A DNA stretch of 64,000 nucleotides from an uncultured Acetatifactor sp. (GTDB lineage: Bacteria > Bacillota > Clostridia > Lachnospirales > Lachnospiraceae): the NCBI GenBank assembly GCA_910577235.1, contig CAJTMX010000001.1, positions 161,783-225,782 on the forward strand, read 5' to 3'. Within the stretch, counting starts at the first letter, position 1, and every line of letters begins with the position of its first letter. The notes below the pieces were generated by a model that saw nothing but the letters and a program-made list of their open reading frames with translations, made no database searches and had not been told where the DNA came from. A program made the translations under genes and the position numbers. Of this stretch, positions 8,678 to 16,690 are shown piece by piece.

Positions 8678-8959
8678 ATGGAGAATAGAAAAGCAAACAC
8701 ACCGGTCGCACTCAGGAAGATGATAGGTAGCACAATGTATTGTGTGAGAGTGCATTTCATTGAGGATACAAAGGAAACCATGAAGGACAAGATAAAGAGG
8801 ATGTTGGAGAGTGATGTTAAGGCATCACAGCATCGCAGAAGGCAGAGGTCTTGCCAACATCCGGGCGGTAACGGAGAAATACCAGGGGAGTCTGGAGTTG
8901 GAGAGGCGGGAGGAGACGGTACTTTTGAGTGTATTGTCAGCCATTCCGCAGCAGGATGA
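8678..8959 (+). pseudogene. TnpW-like small element protein, C-terminus replaced
   Basis: ATG 8678 follows AAAGGAG. The first ~47 residues (LRKMIGSTMYCVRVHFIEDT, then ETMKDKIKRML) match what I recall of TnpW-type proteins, which are normally about 50-60 residues and sit beside serine recombinases. From about residue 48 the frame runs on in low-information text (HRRRQRSCQHPG) because the DNA there encodes a histidine-kinase fragment in another frame. The N-terminal part may still be made as a fusion. Confidence 0.5.
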
Positions 8960-8975
8960 GAACCATCATATTTAA
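8817..8975 (+). pseudogene. GHKL-domain histidine kinase C-terminal fragment
   Basis: In a frame different from the TnpW-like gene, 52 codons read EGRGLANIRAVTEKYQGSLE followed by a hydrophobic strand and stop. This is the G2 box and last strands of a GHKL ATPase domain, as in LytS/AgrC-type sensor kinases. The rest of the kinase is absent. It is a recombination scar, useful as a marker of the right edge of the mobile region. Confidence 0.55.
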
Positions 8976-9003
8976 ATAATTTTTATAAATCTATAAAAAT
9001 GTC

Positions 9004-9034
9004 TTGACTTAAAGTGTACTCTAAGTTGTATACT
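9004..9034 (+). promoter_or_regulatory. MerR-type promoter with 19-base spacer
   Basis: TTGACT (9004-9009) and TATACT (9029-9034) are separated by 19 bases, the stretched spacing that MerR-family activators correct. The spacer holds the dyad CTTAAAGTGTACTCTAAG, very like NmlR/AdhR boxes. No merR gene is next to it in the window; it may have been lost with the upstream insertion. The promoter drives the DUF362 gene. Confidence 0.6.
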
Positions 9035-9167
9035 AAGCTCAAAGCCATTGTAGATACTTCAAAGAGGGATGGCAAGTCGCTCTTATTTTGTCTATTTCGC
9101 CCATCCCCTGTATCTTGAACAGGGTTTCACAATTACCTGGGAACCGGTATTCAGAGAGGAGAAGCAT

Positions 9168-10049
9168 ATGGAAAAGGCGAAGGTTTATTTCACAAGAGAG
9201 ATCACGCCCGAGGCTGTGATCAGGATGTACAGGCAGCTGGGAAAGGAATTGCCGGGAAAGGTGGCGGTAAAGGTTCATTCCGGCGAGAAGGGCAACCAGA
9301 ACTATCTGCGCCCGCAGTTTATGCGCCCCATGGTGGAGGCGGTGAACGGTACCGTGGTGGAGTGCAATACGGCCTACGATGGGGCCAGGAATTCCACGGA
9401 AAAACATAAGATGCTGATGGCGGAACACGGATGGAGCAGATATTTTCAGGTAGACCTGCTGGACGGGGAGGGGCCGGACCTGGTGCTGCCCATACCCGGA
9501 GGCAAGGTGCTTAAAGAAAACTACGTGGGTAAAAATATCGTTAATTACGATTCCATGCTGGTGCTCTCCCATTTTAAAGGGCATCCCATGGGCGGCTTTG
9601 GAGGGGCGCTAAAACAGCTTTCCATAGGTTGTGCCTCCACTGCGGGAAAATGTTTGATCCATTCCGGCGGCACCACAGCCGATCAGAATGCGGTGTGGAA
9701 CCAGGTGGCGGAGCAGGACGCTTTCTGCGAGGCCATGGCGGATGCAGCGGGTAGCGTTATGGATTATTTCAAAGGAAATACCGCGTTTGTCAATATGATG
9801 TGCAATCTGTCCGTGGACTGCGACTGCTGCGCCATTGCGGAGGACCCCTGTATGAAAGATATAGGTATCCTGTCCTCCTTAGATCCGGTGGCGCTGGACC
9901 AGGCTTGTATGGATCTGATCTATAAGTCCGAGGACAGGGGAAGAGATCATTTCCTGCAGAGGGTGGAGTCCCGGCACGGCACCCACACCATCGACGCGGC
10001 CGCGGAGCTGGGATATGGGACCAGGGAGTATGAGCTTATCTCTGTTTAG
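9168..10049 (+). CDS. DUF362 family protein
   Basis: A 293-residue protein. ATG 9168 is chosen because GAGAGGAG precedes it; the upstream in-frame extension to 9069 has no ribosome site. DUF362 features are visible: VAVKVHSGEKGNQNYLRP near residue 30, AYDGARNSTEKH, and VLSHFKGHPMGGFGGALKQL near residue 130. Cysteines cluster at DCDCCAIAEDPC near residue 220, suggesting metal or iron-sulfur binding. Members occur beside ferredoxin-like domains; the reaction is unknown. Expression is probably controlled by the MerR-type promoter in front. Confidence 0.8.
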   Translation: MEKAKVYFTREITPEAVIRMYRQLGKELPGKVAVKVHSGEKGNQNYLRPQFMRPMVEAVNGTVVECNTAYDGARNSTEKHKMLMAEHGWSRYFQVDLLDGEGPDLVLPIPGGKVLKENYVGKNIVNYDSMLVLSHFKGHPMGGFGGALKQLSIGCASTAGKCLIHSGGTTADQNAVWNQVAEQDAFCEAMADAAGSVMDYFKGNTAFVNMMCNLSVDCDCCAIAEDPCMKDIGILSSLDPVALDQACMDLIYKSEDRGRDHFLQRVESRHGTHTIDAAAELGYGTREYELISV

Positions 10050-10122
10050 AATGCAAACTTCAATAGCGGATATTGTGGGAGATTGCGGAGAAATAATTGC
10101 AGAGCAGGGGAGGATGGATGAC

Positions 10123-10650
10123 ATGAGCGAAACAATTCGCATGACTTCTGCGGAGGCGGCAAAGCTGCTGCGCAAATTGAATGAGCAACTGGATAACGTG
10201 TTGCTGATGGAACAACAGAGCAGGGAATTTTCGGCGGCTCTTGGGGAGGATGTGGACTCTGTTCGTCCGGCTTATGACTATGGAAAGATTCAGGAGCAGA
10301 TCGAGAGTCTGGAGACCCGGATACGGCAGGTGAAACATGCTCTCAATTCCTTTAATCTAGTGCAGGAGGTGCCGGGGTTTGCGGGGATGACCATAGACCA
10401 GATGCTGGTGTATATTCCCCAGTTAAGCCGCCGCAAGTCCAAGCTTTCCCTTATGCAGCAGCGTTTGCCCAGGCAGCGGGAGAGGGTCAGCTACGGCGGG
10501 GGCAGCCAGATCATAGAATACAGTTACGCCAATTACGATCTGGAAATGGTAAAGGCGGACTACGAAAGGGTGTCCGAGGAACTGGCCCGGGCACAAACTG
10601 CGCTGGACTTGGTCAATACCACGGCGCAACTGGAAATTCCCGCTTATTAG
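10123..10650 (+). CDS. Conserved coiled-coil protein, unknown function
   Basis: A 175-residue soluble protein. ATG 10123 lies ten bases after GGGGAGG. It is almost wholly helical, with heptad-like stretches at both ends (AAKLLRKLNEQLDNVLLMEQ; KADYERVSEELARAQTALDL) around a central QMLVYIPQLSRRKSKLSLMQ segment. The plan, two helical arms with a conserved middle, recalls DIP1984-type proteins, but it is not a clear match. No partner is suggested by neighbours. Confidence 0.7.
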   Translation: MSETIRMTSAEAAKLLRKLNEQLDNVLLMEQQSREFSAALGEDVDSVRPAYDYGKIQEQIESLETRIRQVKHALNSFNLVQEVPGFAGMTIDQMLVYIPQLSRRKSKLSLMQQRLPRQRERVSYGGGSQIIEYSYANYDLEMVKADYERVSEELARAQTALDLVNTTAQLEIPAY

Positions 10651-11096
10651 TATTCCAGAATGAATACATGAAAAAAGGAAATCCATAAAGGTATTTCCGC
10701 CGCCTGACATCCCTTGGGGAACTCCTTTAAATGAGACGTTATGGTATAAAGTCAAGGGTATGCGTTATTTTTATGTTATCCGTTATAGGTATAGGTTTAT
10801 GGTTGACTGACGCAAATAATATAATGATGGCGGTGAAAACCTGTGGCGGGTGTCCGTTCGGACATTCCGCCATGCGGCGGAGGTATCCGGTTACAAGCCG
10901 CGGGGAAAGGCTGTTGCGGAGAGAAAAGTGTTTCTTAAAGCGACAGCCTTTTTACGTTGGCCATTGTCCGTCACGGTGAATGTGGGCATCCTCTCGTCTG
11001 TAAAACAGGAACGCGGATCTGCTTTCCGGCAAAGCGGAGGGCGTGAGCCAAGGCCCGCGGAATCATTGGGCAGATGTTTTCTGGCTGAAGAAGGGA
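10651..11096. other. 446-base stretch with no supported gene
   Basis: Short open frames here (for example 10731-10979 and 10850-11146) have Arg/Cys-rich composition and no ribosome sites, and look accidental. The segment at 10855-10890 has local dyads (TCCGTTCGGA; CCGCCATGCGGCGG) but no full RNA structure I recognise. It may be decayed coding sequence. Confidence 0.4.
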
Positions 11097-11357
11097 ATGA
11101 GAATAGTGAAAATACTGGATATTTTTTCATGGATATCGGCAAATGAATTAAGTTTGGAGAAAATTGAAAATATAGTTATTAACTGCTGTGAAGGCAATTC
11201 CGGCTATGACGGATACCGACTTCAAAGTCAGATACCGGAAAGGGCAAGCGAAAATGTGACCAGCACTAAAAACGAGTTAATATCCGAAGGCAAGAAAGTA
11301 TGTTACCTCATTAGAATTAGAGATGGTGAGGTTGTGGCAGTTGTAGGATATAAGTAA
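11097..11357 (+). CDS. Small hypothetical protein
   Basis: An 86-residue frame from ATG 11097 with GAAGAAGGGA just upstream. It reads as plausible protein (LDIFSWISANELSLEKIENI at the start, KKVCYLIRIRDGEVVAVVGY at the end), ending in a beta-rich segment. No family is recognised and no neighbour suggests a role. A real gene is likely but not certain. Confidence 0.45.
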   Translation: MRIVKILDIFSWISANELSLEKIENIVINCCEGNSGYDGYRLQSQIPERASENVTSTKNELISEGKKVCYLIRIRDGEVVAVVGYK

Positions 11358-11421
11358 TCAGAGATCTCGATAAGCTGACGGATGAACTGTCTAAGGGAAA
11401 AGCAATGAAAAATATGCAGGG

Positions 11422-12111
11422 GTGAATACTGTGGAGATAAGATTTAGCGCGACGATACTTCAAAACGGAAATATGGATGCTGCCTATGTAGAGGTTCCTT
11501 ACGATATCAAAGAGCTTTTTGGCAAAGGCCGTCTGCCGGTGGATGCTACTTTTGACGGCGTACCATACCGGGGACAGGTGGTAAAAATGGGTACGCCCTG
11601 CTATATCATCGGCGTTACCAAGGAGATACGCAAACAGATTGGCAAGAGCTTTGGCGACATTGTTGAAGTGGTTTTTCAAGAAAGAGAAAGTGAGAAAACA
11701 TCCATGTGGAAATGTCCCAAATGCGGAAGAGAATTTAAGAAAGAGGGGCAGAGCCATTACTGCGGCGATAAGCCCAAGACGATAGAAGAATATATTCTGA
11801 ATCAGGATGTGGACAAGCAGGAAGACTTGCGGCATATCCGTCAGATTCTCCGCCGTGCGTTACCGGAAGCGGAAGAACGCATCTCATGGAGTATGCCCAC
11901 CTATTGGAAAAACCATAATATTCTTCACTTTGCTGCTTCAAAGGAGCACATCGGATTGTATCCGGGGCCTGCAGCTGTAATGCATTTTGCCAAAGAACTT
12001 CGGGGCTACAAAACCGATAAGGGGACTATCCGTATCCCTTATGGCGGGATTGACGATGCGCTGATTGAGAAGATTGCAAAGTGGTGTTGGGCTACCGGCA
12101 ACCATGCGTAG
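11422..12111 (+). CDS. DUF1905 plus DUF1801 (YdhG-like) two-domain protein
   Basis: A 229-residue protein. Residues 1-90 form a DUF1905 barrel (VEIRFSATILQNG, then GVPYRGQVVKMG and VTKEIRKQIGKSFGD). A short zinc-ribbon-like piece, WKCPKCGREFKKEGQSHYC, follows near residue 95. The rest is a DUF1801/YdhG-like domain (RISWSMPTYWKNHNILHFAA; HIGLYPGPAAVMHF). Such fusions are common in Firmicutes; roles in iron handling or nucleic acid binding have been proposed for the second domain but are not settled. GTG 11422 or GTG 11431 could be the start. Confidence 0.75.
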   Translation: MNTVEIRFSATILQNGNMDAAYVEVPYDIKELFGKGRLPVDATFDGVPYRGQVVKMGTPCYIIGVTKEIRKQIGKSFGDIVEVVFQERESEKTSMWKCPKCGREFKKEGQSHYCGDKPKTIEEYILNQDVDKQEDLRHIRQILRRALPEAEERISWSMPTYWKNHNILHFAASKEHIGLYPGPAAVMHFAKELRGYKTDKGTIRIPYGGIDDALIEKIAKWCWATGNHA

Positions 12112-12154
12112 CCGGTAGTCACAGTTGCTATGGGGGATTGTTGAGGTGATGTAA

Positions 12155-12349
12155 ATGGTAAAAGCAGTAATATTTGATATGTATGAAACTCTTATAACTC
12201 TTCATGAAAGTCCACTGTATTTTGGATCACAGATGGCATTGGACGCAGGCATTGAAGAGGAGAAGTTCCAGGAGATATGGCGCGCGCCTTTCTCTTTTTT
12301 GAGACGGACGGTTATGCTCTTGCCCTGGCTTTGGAGGAGGGCGGTATGA
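12155..12349 (+). pseudogene. HAD-superfamily hydrolase N-terminal fragment
   Basis: The first ~38 residues read VKAVIFDMYETLITLHESPL and on into the cap region, matching motif I of HAD phosphatases, although the usual DxD is D-M-Y, so the second Asp is already lost. After EEKFQEIWRA the frame shifts into another sequence, whose neighbouring frame ends FFETDGYALALEEGG. An internal deletion has removed most of the gene. Confidence 0.6.
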
Positions 12350-12383
12350 CAAGAATGAAATGATGAGGGTTGGGAGAAGTACT

Positions 12384-13202
12384 ATGGGAAGAATCTATAA
12401 ATTGGACGATCCGCAGGCCGTGGCTCATCTGTTCGCGGGTTGGCAGGAAACTATGATCGAGTCCTGTTTGCAGGGTATCATGGGGGAAATATATACCTCT
12501 GCTGCCCAGCCGCTCTCTGCAATGGCCATGCTGGGGGATTTCAGCTTTCTGGCAGGGGAGCCGGATGCTGAATTGGCTGCCTTTGTACCGGAGGGCAGGA
12601 ATAGAGAGTTCAGGATCATGGTTCCCCGGGATTCTTTTCGGAATCCGCAGGGAGAAACGGTGAACCAAACGGACACTCCCGGACGAATCTGGGAGAACAC
12701 GATCCGGCAGATATACGGCGAAAAAGTACGCAAGGTGACCCGTTATGCCATCAAAAAGGAGCCGGGGGTATGGGATCTGAACGGGCTGCGCGCTGCGGTA
12801 GCGGCACTGACACCCGAGTACGAGCTGCGCCTGATAGATGAGGAACTCTATTATAAATGCAGGGAAAAGGAATGGAGCAGGGATCTGGTGGCCCAGTTCA
12901 GCGATTACGGGCAATATCGGGAGTGGGGGCTGGGAGCCGCCATACTCCGGGGACATGAGATCGTATCCGGCGCTTCCTCCTATTCCGCTTACCGGGGCGG
13001 TATTGAGATTGAGATAGATACCAGGGAGGATCATCGCAGAAAAGGTCTGGCCTACGTCTGCGGGGCGCGTCTGATCCTGGAATGCTGTGCCCGCGGGCTG
13101 TATCCCAGCTGGGATGCCCACAACCCCTGGTCGGTGGCGCTGGCCGAAAAGCTGGGGTATCACTTTGACCACGCTTATGACGCGTATGAGATAGGGGGAT
13201 GA
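12384..13202 (+). CDS. GNAT family N-acetyltransferase (GNAT_acetyltran type)
   Basis: A 272-residue protein, ATG 12384 after GGGAGAAG. It is of the long GNAT form: an N-terminal half that reads like the ZmaR-type acetyltransferase group (FSFLAGEPDAELAAFVPEG), then the acetyl-CoA fold with EIEIDTREDHRRKGLAYVCG near residue 215, where the R-x-x-G-x-A loop binds the cofactor pyrophosphate. The tail NPWSVALAEKLGYHF is the standard last strand and helix. Substrate unknown; antibiotic or amino-sugar acetylation is known for relatives. Confidence 0.8.
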   Translation: MGRIYKLDDPQAVAHLFAGWQETMIESCLQGIMGEIYTSAAQPLSAMAMLGDFSFLAGEPDAELAAFVPEGRNREFRIMVPRDSFRNPQGETVNQTDTPGRIWENTIRQIYGEKVRKVTRYAIKKEPGVWDLNGLRAAVAALTPEYELRLIDEELYYKCREKEWSRDLVAQFSDYGQYREWGLGAAILRGHEIVSGASSYSAYRGGIEIEIDTREDHRRKGLAYVCGARLILECCARGLYPSWDAHNPWSVALAEKLGYHFDHAYDAYEIGG

Positions 13203-13370
13203 TATCAAGGCAGCGCCGGGTTTTGCCGGCGGTCGTTGCGGTGGGATATATGTTGAAAATGAGTTACCTCAGGGCGGGGAAATACTTTGCAGAGATGCCC
13301 AGAGACAATGCGATAATGTAAAGAGCAGGTAAAAATTATGTAAAACCAGACGATTATAGGGAAGTACCTG

Positions 13371-13399
13371 TTGACTTACATCCCGGCGTTTGCTATAAT
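13371..13399 (+). promoter_or_regulatory. Consensus sigma-A promoter
   Basis: TTGACT (13371-13376), 17-base spacer, TATAAT (13394-13399). It starts the leader RNA of the antiporter gene. Confidence 0.75.
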
Positions 13400-13409
13400 C
13401 CGATTATGT

Positions 13410-13486
13410 ATTAGGGAGTAGCTTGCACCTTGGTATGTAACATATTTACGTCAGCACAGGAAGATGATTCCTCGGGATATGTTTAT
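13410..13486 (+). promoter_or_regulatory. Probable yybP-ykoY (Mn2+) riboswitch leader
   Basis: About ten bases past the promoter the RNA begins TAGGGAGTAGC (13412-13422), close to the GGGGAGUAG signature of yybP-ykoY elements. AACATAT (13439-13445) can pair with ATATGTT (about 13477-13483), closing a junction that holds ACGTCAGCAC and an AGGAA/TTCCT hairpin. A terminator hairpin follows at once and then a cation antiporter gene, a known target type. Placing it in this Mn2+-sensing class is inference; a covariance search would settle it. Confidence 0.5.
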
Positions 13487-13540
13487 AAAAAGCGAGACTT
13501 TTACTGTAGATTTTTTACGGTATCAGTGTCGCTTTTTTTA
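13487..13540 (+). terminator. Intrinsic terminator in the antiporter leader (riboswitch expression platform)
   Basis: AAAAGCGAGACT (13488-13499) pairs, with one mismatch, with AGTGTCGCTTTT (ending near 13536), which continues in T. It lies only ~30 bases before the coding start, as expected for riboswitch-controlled premature termination. Confidence 0.65.
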
Positions 13541-13570
13541 TAAAAAAATATACGCGGGGAGGAAAAGGAT

Positions 13571-14551
13571 ATGTTACTGATGTGTTGCGTACTGTTGTTG
13601 ATTTTTGGTTTTGTGGCTCTGGTTAAAGGCGCCGACCTTTTTGTGGAGGGGAGCGCGGCTCTGGCAAAAAGTTTCAGAGTGCCGGGGCTGATCATCGGAC
13701 TGACCATCGTAGCGGCGGGAACCAGCGCCCCGGAACTTGCGGTCAGCACGGTGGCGGCCTTGCAGGGGGCGAATGAGATAGCGCTGAGCAATGTGGTGGG
13801 GTCCAATATCTTTAATCTGCTGTCAGTGCTTGGACTATGCGCCATTATTTATCCGGTCCGTGCCGAGCCGGGGGTATTGAAGAGGGATTTTCCCGTTTCC
13901 GTCGCGGCAACGGCGCTGGTGTTTTTACTGTCCTGTGCAGGCTGCGTCTTTTCGGGGCGGATATTTCGGCTAAAGATGGAGACTTTTGCGGGAGAGGTGG
14001 GAAGAGCCGCCGGAGGACTTCTCATCGTATTGTTTGTGATATATATCGTATATCTGATACTGGACGCGAAAAGGCATCCGGGGCAGGAAGACCACACCAA
14101 AAAGAAACCTCTGTGGAAATGCTTTATACTTATCGTGGCCGGACTGCTGTTGATCGTGGGAGGCGGGCAGGCGGTGGTATACGGCGCCAAGGAGATCGCG
14201 AGGACCATGGGAATGACGGAGACGCTGATCGGGCTTACGGTTGTGGCGGTAGGCACGTCTCTTCCGGAATTGGTGACATCGGTGGTCGCCGCCCGAAAAG
14301 GGGAGACAGGATTGGCGGTGGGCAATGTGGTGGGTTCCAATATTTTCAATATGCTGTTTATATTGGGTATTTCGGCGGTCATACATCCTGTAGGGGTCAA
14401 TGTGGCGTCTGTGTGCGACATGGGAATCCTGTTCCTTGCCAGTCTATTGACTCTGTTTTTCCTGAGAAGGGGAAAAGCGCTGAGACGTTGGGAGGGGATC
14501 GTGATGGTCGGTGTATATATTCTGGATGTGGCCTTTGCTATTATAAGATAG
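13571..14551 (+). CDS. Calcium/sodium antiporter (CaCA family, YrbG-like)
   Basis: A 326-residue membrane protein with ten hydrophobic segments in two homologous halves. Each half has the alpha-repeat ion-binding motif: VAAGTSAPELAVS followed by NVVGSNIFNLLS in the first, and VAVGTSLPELVTS followed by NVVGSNIFNMLF in the second. These glutamates and asparagines bind Ca2+ and Na+ (or other divalent ions) in the exchanger family. The riboswitch-like leader suggests it may export manganese or respond to it. Confidence 0.92.
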   Translation: MLLMCCVLLLIFGFVALVKGADLFVEGSAALAKSFRVPGLIIGLTIVAAGTSAPELAVSTVAALQGANEIALSNVVGSNIFNLLSVLGLCAIIYPVRAEPGVLKRDFPVSVAATALVFLLSCAGCVFSGRIFRLKMETFAGEVGRAAGGLLIVLFVIYIVYLILDAKRHPGQEDHTKKKPLWKCFILIVAGLLLIVGGGQAVVYGAKEIARTMGMTETLIGLTVVAVGTSLPELVTSVVAARKGETGLAVGNVVGSNIFNMLFILGISAVIHPVGVNVASVCDMGILFLASLLTLFFLRRGKALRRWEGIVMVGVYILDVAFAIIR

Positions 14552-14624
14552 CAGAAAATTTGGGGGCTACCCAAGAAAACACCTTATTTTTTATATAAAA
14601 CATATGCCGGAAAGGTGAAAAAAT

Positions 14625-14948
14625 ATGAGAATAGACGAGATCAGAAAGATATATGCTTCACTGATGCATGCAACGATTCCCGAAAAGAAAACGGACATTG
14701 GAGCCGCCCCCGGGACCGCCGATGATAGGGACAGTTATATTCCTGGGGTTGGAGGCGGTGAAACCGTACAATCTACAGGTAATTATGACGATCAGGGGCA
14801 GATGGATGACGATTTTTCTATCCCTGTAGGGGACGGGAATGACAATGGGTTCCAGGCGGCGCAATACAGCAGGGAATACGCGCAGCAGACGATGCATACC
14901 GTGGCAAAGCCGGAGACGTCGGGCGACGGGATGGGCAGGCCCCAATAA
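14625..14948 (+). CDS. Small acidic hypothetical protein
   Basis: A 107-residue, Asp/Gly/Gln-rich, probably disordered protein after AAAGGTG. The first 20 residues (MRIDEIRKIYASLMHATIPE) could form a helix. No family is recognised. It lies between the antiporter and the chromate transporter genes on the same strand, 19 bases before the latter, so it may be part of that operon. Confidence 0.55.
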   Translation: MRIDEIRKIYASLMHATIPEKKTDIGAAPGTADDRDSYIPGVGGGETVQSTGNYDDQGQMDDDFSIPVGDGNDNGFQAAQYSREYAQQTMHTVAKPETSGDGMGRPQ

Positions 14949-14967
14949 TGGCGGATGGAGGTAGCAG

Positions 14968-15537
14968 ATGGCAATACATGGGTTAGGGGAACTGTATCTG
15001 ACTTTTTTTCGTATAGGCGGTCTGACTTTTGGCGGAGGCCTGACCATGCTGCCCATGTTAAAGCATGAGCTGGTCACGAAAAAAGGCTGGGTCAGCGAGG
15101 ACGAACTGCTGGACTGTTATGCTATCGGACAGTGTACTCCCGGGGTTATAGCCGTCAATACAGCTACCTTTGTGGGATACAAGAGGAAAGGAATTCCAGG
15201 TGGGATCGCCGCCACGCTGGGAATGATTTCGCCGTCGCTGGCGCTGATCACACTGATCGCCTCCTTTTTTCAGGCATTTGTGGAGAACTTGTATTTTCGG
15301 CATGCTATTATGGGCATTAAGGGCGTGGTCTGTGCGTTGATGCTGAACACGGTCATTACGCTGGCAAGGAAAAGTCTGGTTAATCTGATGAGCGTGTTGG
15401 TCTGCGCGGCGGCTGTGGTACTGGCGTTGTTTACTCCTGTCCCTACCGTTGCCATCGTGGTGCTGGCGGGATTGTGCGGTGCAGTTATAGAATTGTGGCG
15501 AAGAAGATGTCCGAAAGGGGGAGGGCATAAGCTATGA
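14968..15537 (+). CDS. chrA: Chromate transporter, first subunit (CHR family)
   Basis: A 189-residue membrane protein of the short (single-domain) CHR form. RIGGLTFGGGLTMLPML near residue 10 and CYAIGQCTPGVIAVNTATFVG near residue 50 are the family signatures. Its stop overlaps the start of the second subunit by four bases, so both halves are made together; short CHR pairs act as one transporter with inverted halves. Chromate export is the known role; the natural anion in an anaerobe is unclear. Confidence 0.88.
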   Translation: MAIHGLGELYLTFFRIGGLTFGGGLTMLPMLKHELVTKKGWVSEDELLDCYAIGQCTPGVIAVNTATFVGYKRKGIPGGIAATLGMISPSLALITLIASFFQAFVENLYFRHAIMGIKGVVCALMLNTVITLARKSLVNLMSVLVCAAAVVLALFTPVPTVAIVVLAGLCGAVIELWRRRCPKGGGHKL

Positions 15538-16079
15538 CTTTCCTACAGCTCTTTTGGGAATTTTTCAAAATTGGACTGTTCGCCATGGGAGGAGGACCGG
15601 CAACGCTTCCTTTTCTGATGGATTTGGCAGACAAATATGACTGGTATGCGCTGGACGACTTGACGGATATGGTGGCGGTGTCCGAGAGCACGCCGGGTCC
15701 GCTGGGCGTCAATATGGCTACCTATGCGGGGTTTCAGGCGGCGGGGATAGCGGGTGGCCTGACCGCCACACTGGCGCTGGTATTGCCAAGCGTCATTATC
15801 ATTATTCTCATAGCGAAATTTCTGACCAATTTCAGTGAGCGTCCCATGGTGAAAGCCGTGTTTTCGGGAGTACGCCCGGCGGTTACGGCGCTGATCGCCG
15901 TAGCCATATGGGGACTTTTCCGGGTGGTCCTGGTGACGGAAGAAGGCGCTTTGGCGGTAAAACCGTTGATATTATGTGCGGTAGTATTTGTATTGATGCA
16001 ATTAAAGCCTTTGAAGAAACTGCATCCGGCGGTATGGCTGCTGGCGGCGGCAGTGGTGGGAATTGTGTTCCGGTTCTGA
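15534..16079 (+). CDS. chrA: Chromate transporter, second subunit (CHR family)
   Basis: A 181-residue partner of the upstream gene, coupled by an ATGA overlap. Signatures are FKIGLFAMGGGPATLPFLMD near residue 10 and VAVSESTPGPLGVNMATYAG near residue 47. About five to six hydrophobic segments. Together with the first subunit it rebuilds the two-domain architecture of long ChrA proteins. Confidence 0.88.
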   Translation: MTFLQLFWEFFKIGLFAMGGGPATLPFLMDLADKYDWYALDDLTDMVAVSESTPGPLGVNMATYAGFQAAGIAGGLTATLALVLPSVIIIILIAKFLTNFSERPMVKAVFSGVRPAVTALIAVAIWGLFRVVLVTEEGALAVKPLILCAVVFVLMQLKPLKKLHPAVWLLAAAVVGIVFRF

Positions 16080-16111
16080 GACAGTTCTATAGTGCGGGGA
16101 GGGAGAAAAAC

Positions 16112-16579
16112 ATGAAAAAGGTACGGTTTTACGACAGCGTGGAAGACAGTCTGCTGCGGTTCGCGGTGATCCTGGCAAGATCCGGGGATAAATGGGTATT
16201 CTGCAAACACCGGGAACGGGATACCTATGAGGTGCCCGGCGGGCATCGGGAACCGGGAGAGGATATTGATACCACTGCCCGGCGTGAACTGTACGAGGAG
16301 ACGGGAGCGCTGATATATACCCTGCAGCCTGTATGCGTGTACTCTGTGGCGGATTCGGACGATACGGATGTGCAGAACAATAGCACGGGTCAGCCGGATA
16401 CAGGCAGCAGTGAGGAGAGTTTCGGTATGCTGTATTTTGCGCGGATCGAGTCTTTTGAATCGGAACTGCACAGCGAGATCGAGAAGATCATCCTGACGGA
16501 GAAACTGCCCGGCCAGTGGACCTATCCCGAGATACAGCCCAAGCTTTTAGAGGAGGCCCGGAGGCGTGGGATACTGTGA
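16112..16579 (+). CDS. Nudix hydrolase
   Basis: A 155-residue protein; ATG 16112 follows GGGGAGGGAG. The Nudix box GHREPGEDIDTTARRELYEE begins at residue 47 and fits G-x5-E-x7-R-E-U-x-E-E-x-G-U, so the magnesium-binding and catalytic glutamates are present. These enzymes cleave nucleoside diphosphates linked to another group. Residues 85-105 hold an acidic insert (SDDTDVQNN) of unknown use. Specificity cannot be told. Confidence 0.9.
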   Translation: MKKVRFYDSVEDSLLRFAVILARSGDKWVFCKHRERDTYEVPGGHREPGEDIDTTARRELYEETGALIYTLQPVCVYSVADSDDTDVQNNSTGQPDTGSSEESFGMLYFARIESFESELHSEIEKIILTEKLPGQWTYPEIQPKLLEEARRRGIL

Positions 16580-16690
16580 AATTTTAATAAATTTTGTATA
16601 AAAGGGATTGCAAAATCAATAAAAAGCGAATATTCTGAAAGAGGGGAATATATAGAATTATATGTGATGATGAATGCCAGGGAGGTGCGT

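Larger units (their letters stand above)
2639..8975. mobile_element. Degraded Tn4451-like mobilizable element and associated mobile remnants
   Basis: This stretch is clearly richer in A+T than both flanks, starts where the AraC gene is cut, and carries mobile-element genes in decayed form: two small element-type proteins, a relaxase accessory remnant, a hairpin like an oriT, a relaxase with its middle missing, and a large serine recombinase cut after about 200 residues. Cargo includes a CPBP protease, a membrane protein, a DUF3795 remnant and a P-loop kinase. A second set of fragments (TnpW-like, GHKL kinase tail) at 8678-8975 suggests nested insertions. The left edge is good to about ten bases; the right edge is uncertain. 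Confidence 0.6.

Noticed and set aside
9069..9167. N-terminal extension of the DUF362 protein
   Set aside because: In frame but without ribosome site; the family normally starts at the ATG at 9168, which has one.
10731..10979. Short plus-strand frame in the gap after the coiled-coil gene
   Set aside because: No ribosome site, Arg/Cys-rich composition, and no conserved look; treated as non-coding or decayed.
12312..13208. 298-codon minus-strand frame
   Set aside because: Antisense to the intact GNAT gene; no family content.
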